Assembly: GCA_014380545.1 (NCBI GenBank)
Contig: JACMJP010000013.1
Span: forward strand, 1-7,056
Direction: 5' to 3'
Length of the DNA: 7,056 nucleotides
Origin: Chitinophagales bacterium
Lineage (GTDB): Bacteria; Bacteroidota; Bacteroidia; Chitinophagales; BACL12
Below are positions 5,901 through 7,056 of the stretch, in pieces. Under the pieces are notes generated by a model, which was not told the origin of the DNA, made no database searches, and was given only the letters and a program-made list of their open reading frames with translations. Numbering within the stretch: position 1 is the first letter of the stretch; each line of letters starts with the position of its first letter. A program made the position numbers and the translations under genes.

Positions 5901-6239
5901 ATGGAAACTGATATAACAATAAGAGAGGCACAGGCGGAAATTGATACCTGGATAAAAACAACCGGAGTAAGATATTTTAATGAACTCACCAATATGGCGA
6001 TGCTAACTGAAGAGGTTGGCGAAGTTGCAAGAATTATTGCAAGGCAATACGGTGAACAATCTTTTAAAAAAAGCGATAAAGAAAAAAATCTGAGTGATGA
6101 GTTAGCAGATGTCTTGTTCGTTTTAATTTGTATTGCGAATCAAACAGGAATTGATCTTAGCGAAGCATTAAAAAAGAATTTAGAAAAGAAAACAAACAGG
6201 GATGGTGAAAGGCATCAATCAAATGAAAAATTAAAATAA
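5901..6239 (+). CDS. MazG-like nucleotide pyrophosphohydrolase
   Basis: This 112-residue all-alpha protein belongs to the MazG-like NTP pyrophosphohydrolase superfamily, which hydrolyses (d)NTPs to monophosphate and pyrophosphate. The metal-binding signature is complete: EEVGE (37-41, with Glu37, Glu38 and Glu41) on one helix, and ELAD (67-70, with Glu67 and Asp70) on the next. KKNLEKKTNRDG (91-102) resembles the basic C-terminal segment common in the family. It is a single-domain form, much shorter than the two-domain E. coli MazG, so substrate choice (house-cleaning of modified dNTPs or another role) cannot be read. The ATG at 5901 lies 23 bases after the membrane-protein stop, within an A-rich, repeat-derived leader with no Shine-Dalgarno. 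It probably belongs to the dtd transcript. From memory, rsgA, dtd and a MazG-like gene are neighbours in other Bacteroidota. Confidence 0.9.
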   Translation: METDITIREAQAEIDTWIKTTGVRYFNELTNMAMLTEEVGEVARIIARQYGEQSFKKSDKEKNLSDELADVLFVLICIANQTGIDLSEALKKNLEKKTNRDGERHQSNEKLK

Positions 6240-6245
6240 TAAAGT

Positions 6246-6308
6246 TCCCGCTGATTGCGCCGATCTTCGCAGAGAAAACAAATAATATTATCTGCGAATT
6301 CTGCGGGA
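6246..6308. repeat. REP-like imperfect inverted repeat
   Basis: TCCCGC (6246-6251) pairs with GCGGGA (6303-6308), and TTCGCAGA (6266-6273) pairs with TCTGCGAA (6291-6298). A 14-base side loop lies on the left arm and a 4-base one on the right. The centre holds the perfect AT palindrome ATAATATTAT (6282-6291). The element is GC-rich compared with its surroundings. No T-run follows, so it is not a standard terminator. It resembles the TCTGCGAA...CTGCGGGA dispersed elements I recall from Bacteroidota intergenic regions. It may protect or end the upstream mRNA. Confidence 0.6.
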
Positions 6309-6325
6309 TAAAAATAAATTAAGTT

Positions 6326-7056
6326 TTGCAAGCAAGTCAAAATAATTCATCACCACTTAAAATAAAAGAATTCCGCCATTTTCTTTCCATGCGGGTTTTT
6401 ATCACATTCGCATTTCTCATTCAATATGTTGTAGCAGGCTGGGAAATTTATTCTATTACAAAAGATCCCTTATCGCTTGGTTTAATTGGTTTGGCAGAAG
6501 CAATTCCTGCAATTGGAATCGCACTGTATGCGGGACATCTTGCAGACATCAGCAATAAAAGAAATTTATTAATAGCTGCATTATGCGGAATGTTTTTATC
6601 CTCAGCAGGTCTCACAATATTTACCTCAGATTATATGCAGGAAATGAACAGTGATGATGTAACTGTTAAGCTTATGTATCTTTTTATTTTTACTACAGGT
6701 TTGGCAAGAGGTTTTTATGCTCCGACAGCAACATCATTTATTGTGCAATTAGTGAGGCCAACCGCTACCCCTAAATCCCCTGAAGGGGACTTGTCTTCGT
6801 CGAAAGTTTTATTTCAGGAAAGAAACTTTGATGCAATTGATGAAGATGAATTAATAGATGGTGAATCAAAAAAAATAAATGATCAAATACTTGTAAGGGC
6901 ATCCACAATTAATTCAACTGTTTGGCAAATGAGTGCGATCATTGGACCTGCGTTAGGCGGATTTATTTATGCAGGTTTTGGAATGACCTTTTCCATGTAT
7001 TGTGTATTAGGGTGTATTTTATTGGGGATTATTTTCATGACATTCATAAAATCAAA
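6326..7056 (+). CDS. MFS transporter (EntS/MFS_3-like), N-terminal part
   Basis: A major facilitator superfamily exporter, cut by the window edge after 243 codons. The first half has six predicted helices at about 23-42, 50-70, 81-100, 115-143, 194-217 and 222-241, with a motif A-like loop GHLADISNKR (70-79) after helix 2. The substrate is unknown. The start needs a decision. ATG 6389 would remove SPLKIKEFRHFLS, a typical N-terminus of this family, which is in frame upstream. The frame is closed by TAA at 6320-6322, and the only usual start codon between is TTG 6326, which I choose. Between helices 4 and 5, on the expected cytoplasmic side, residues about 144-188 form an extra acidic, polar linker where relatives have a short loop. 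Its DNA includes the palindrome TCCCCTGAAGGGGA (6776-6789). The frame remains open, so the gene may still work. Confidence 0.85.
   Translation, partial: MQASQNNSSPLKIKEFRHFLSMRVFITFAFLIQYVVAGWEIYSITKDPLSLGLIGLAEAIPAIGIALYAGHLADISNKRNLLIAALCGMFLSSAGLTIFTSDYMQEMNSDDVTVKLMYLFIFTTGLARGFYAPTATSFIVQLVRPTATPKSPEGDLSSSKVLFQERNFDAIDEDELIDGESKKINDQILVRASTINSTVWQMSAIIGPALGGFIYAGFGMTFSMYCVLGCILLGIIFMTFIKS
6768..6792. repeat. GC-rich palindromic element inside the MFS gene
   Basis: TCCCC (6776-6780) and GGGGA (6785-6789) form a perfect stem around TGAA, and a further CCCCT lies just upstream (6768-6772). The bases differ sharply from the AT-rich gene around them. It is translated in frame as TPKSPEGDL (148-156). 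The pattern CCCCTAAATCCCC...GGGGACTT resembles a repeat I recall as common between genes in Bacteroidota, which I could not check. Confidence 0.55.

Noticed and set aside
1..7056. CRISPR array, tRNA or rRNA genes, transposase, toxin-antitoxin or defence island.
   Set aside because: Reading both strands gave no regularly spaced direct repeats with spacers, no cloverleaf or rRNA sequence, and no proteins of those kinds. The MazG-like protein has the pyrophosphohydrolase motif and is not adjacent to a toxin-antitoxin pair.

Overview
The window is an AT-rich stretch of a chromosome from the phylum Bacteroidota (Bacteroidetes). The evidence is the protein set, start regions with A-rich leaders and little or no Shine-Dalgarno sequence, and several close matches to the phylum's TAnnTTTG promoter element just upstream of starts. 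The protein set includes a class II B12-dependent ribonucleotide reductase, a Bacteroidota-type geranylgeranylglyceryl phosphate synthase, and rsgA followed by dtd and a MazG-like pyrophosphohydrolase. I cannot name a genus. A Chitinophagales- or Sphingobacteriales-like organism would fit, but that is a guess.

Layout. The minus strand at 1-941 carries the N-terminal 313 codons of nrdJ, running off the left edge. A divergent gap of about 500 bases (942-1449) holds a terminator-like hairpin in the nrdJ leader, two copies of a promoter-like 12-mer and a possible small gene remnant. All later genes are on the plus strand: a pirin-family protein (1450-2169) and a YceI-family protein (2212-2766), which look like a two-gene unit closed by a clear intrinsic terminator (2781-2816). 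Next come a PcrB/GGGP synthase (2918-3667) and rsgA (3784-4734), each preceded by a TAnnTTTG element. These are followed by dtd (4829-5281), a five-helix membrane protein of unknown function overlapping dtd by 4 bases (5278-5877), a MazG-like pyrophosphohydrolase (5901-6239), and the N-terminal 243 codons of an MFS exporter (6326-7056) that runs off the right edge.

Functionally the window is mostly housekeeping: deoxynucleotide synthesis (NrdJ), 30S maturation (RsgA), removal of D-amino acids from tRNA (Dtd), probable nucleotide-pool sanitation (MazG-like) and an isoprenoid ether-lipid step (GGGP synthase). Pirin and YceI may form a small stress- or redox-related pair. I see no defence system, CRISPR array, transposase, tRNA or rRNA.

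The most unusual signals are small repeats. A palindromic GC-rich segment sits in frame within the MFS gene, in what looks like a 45-residue insertion between helices 4 and 5. A period-7 tandem repeat crosses the stop codon of the membrane-protein gene. A REP-like imperfect inverted repeat lies before the MFS gene, and CTCATT/AATGAG repeats lie before rsgA. I did not find a convincing new multi-gene system here.
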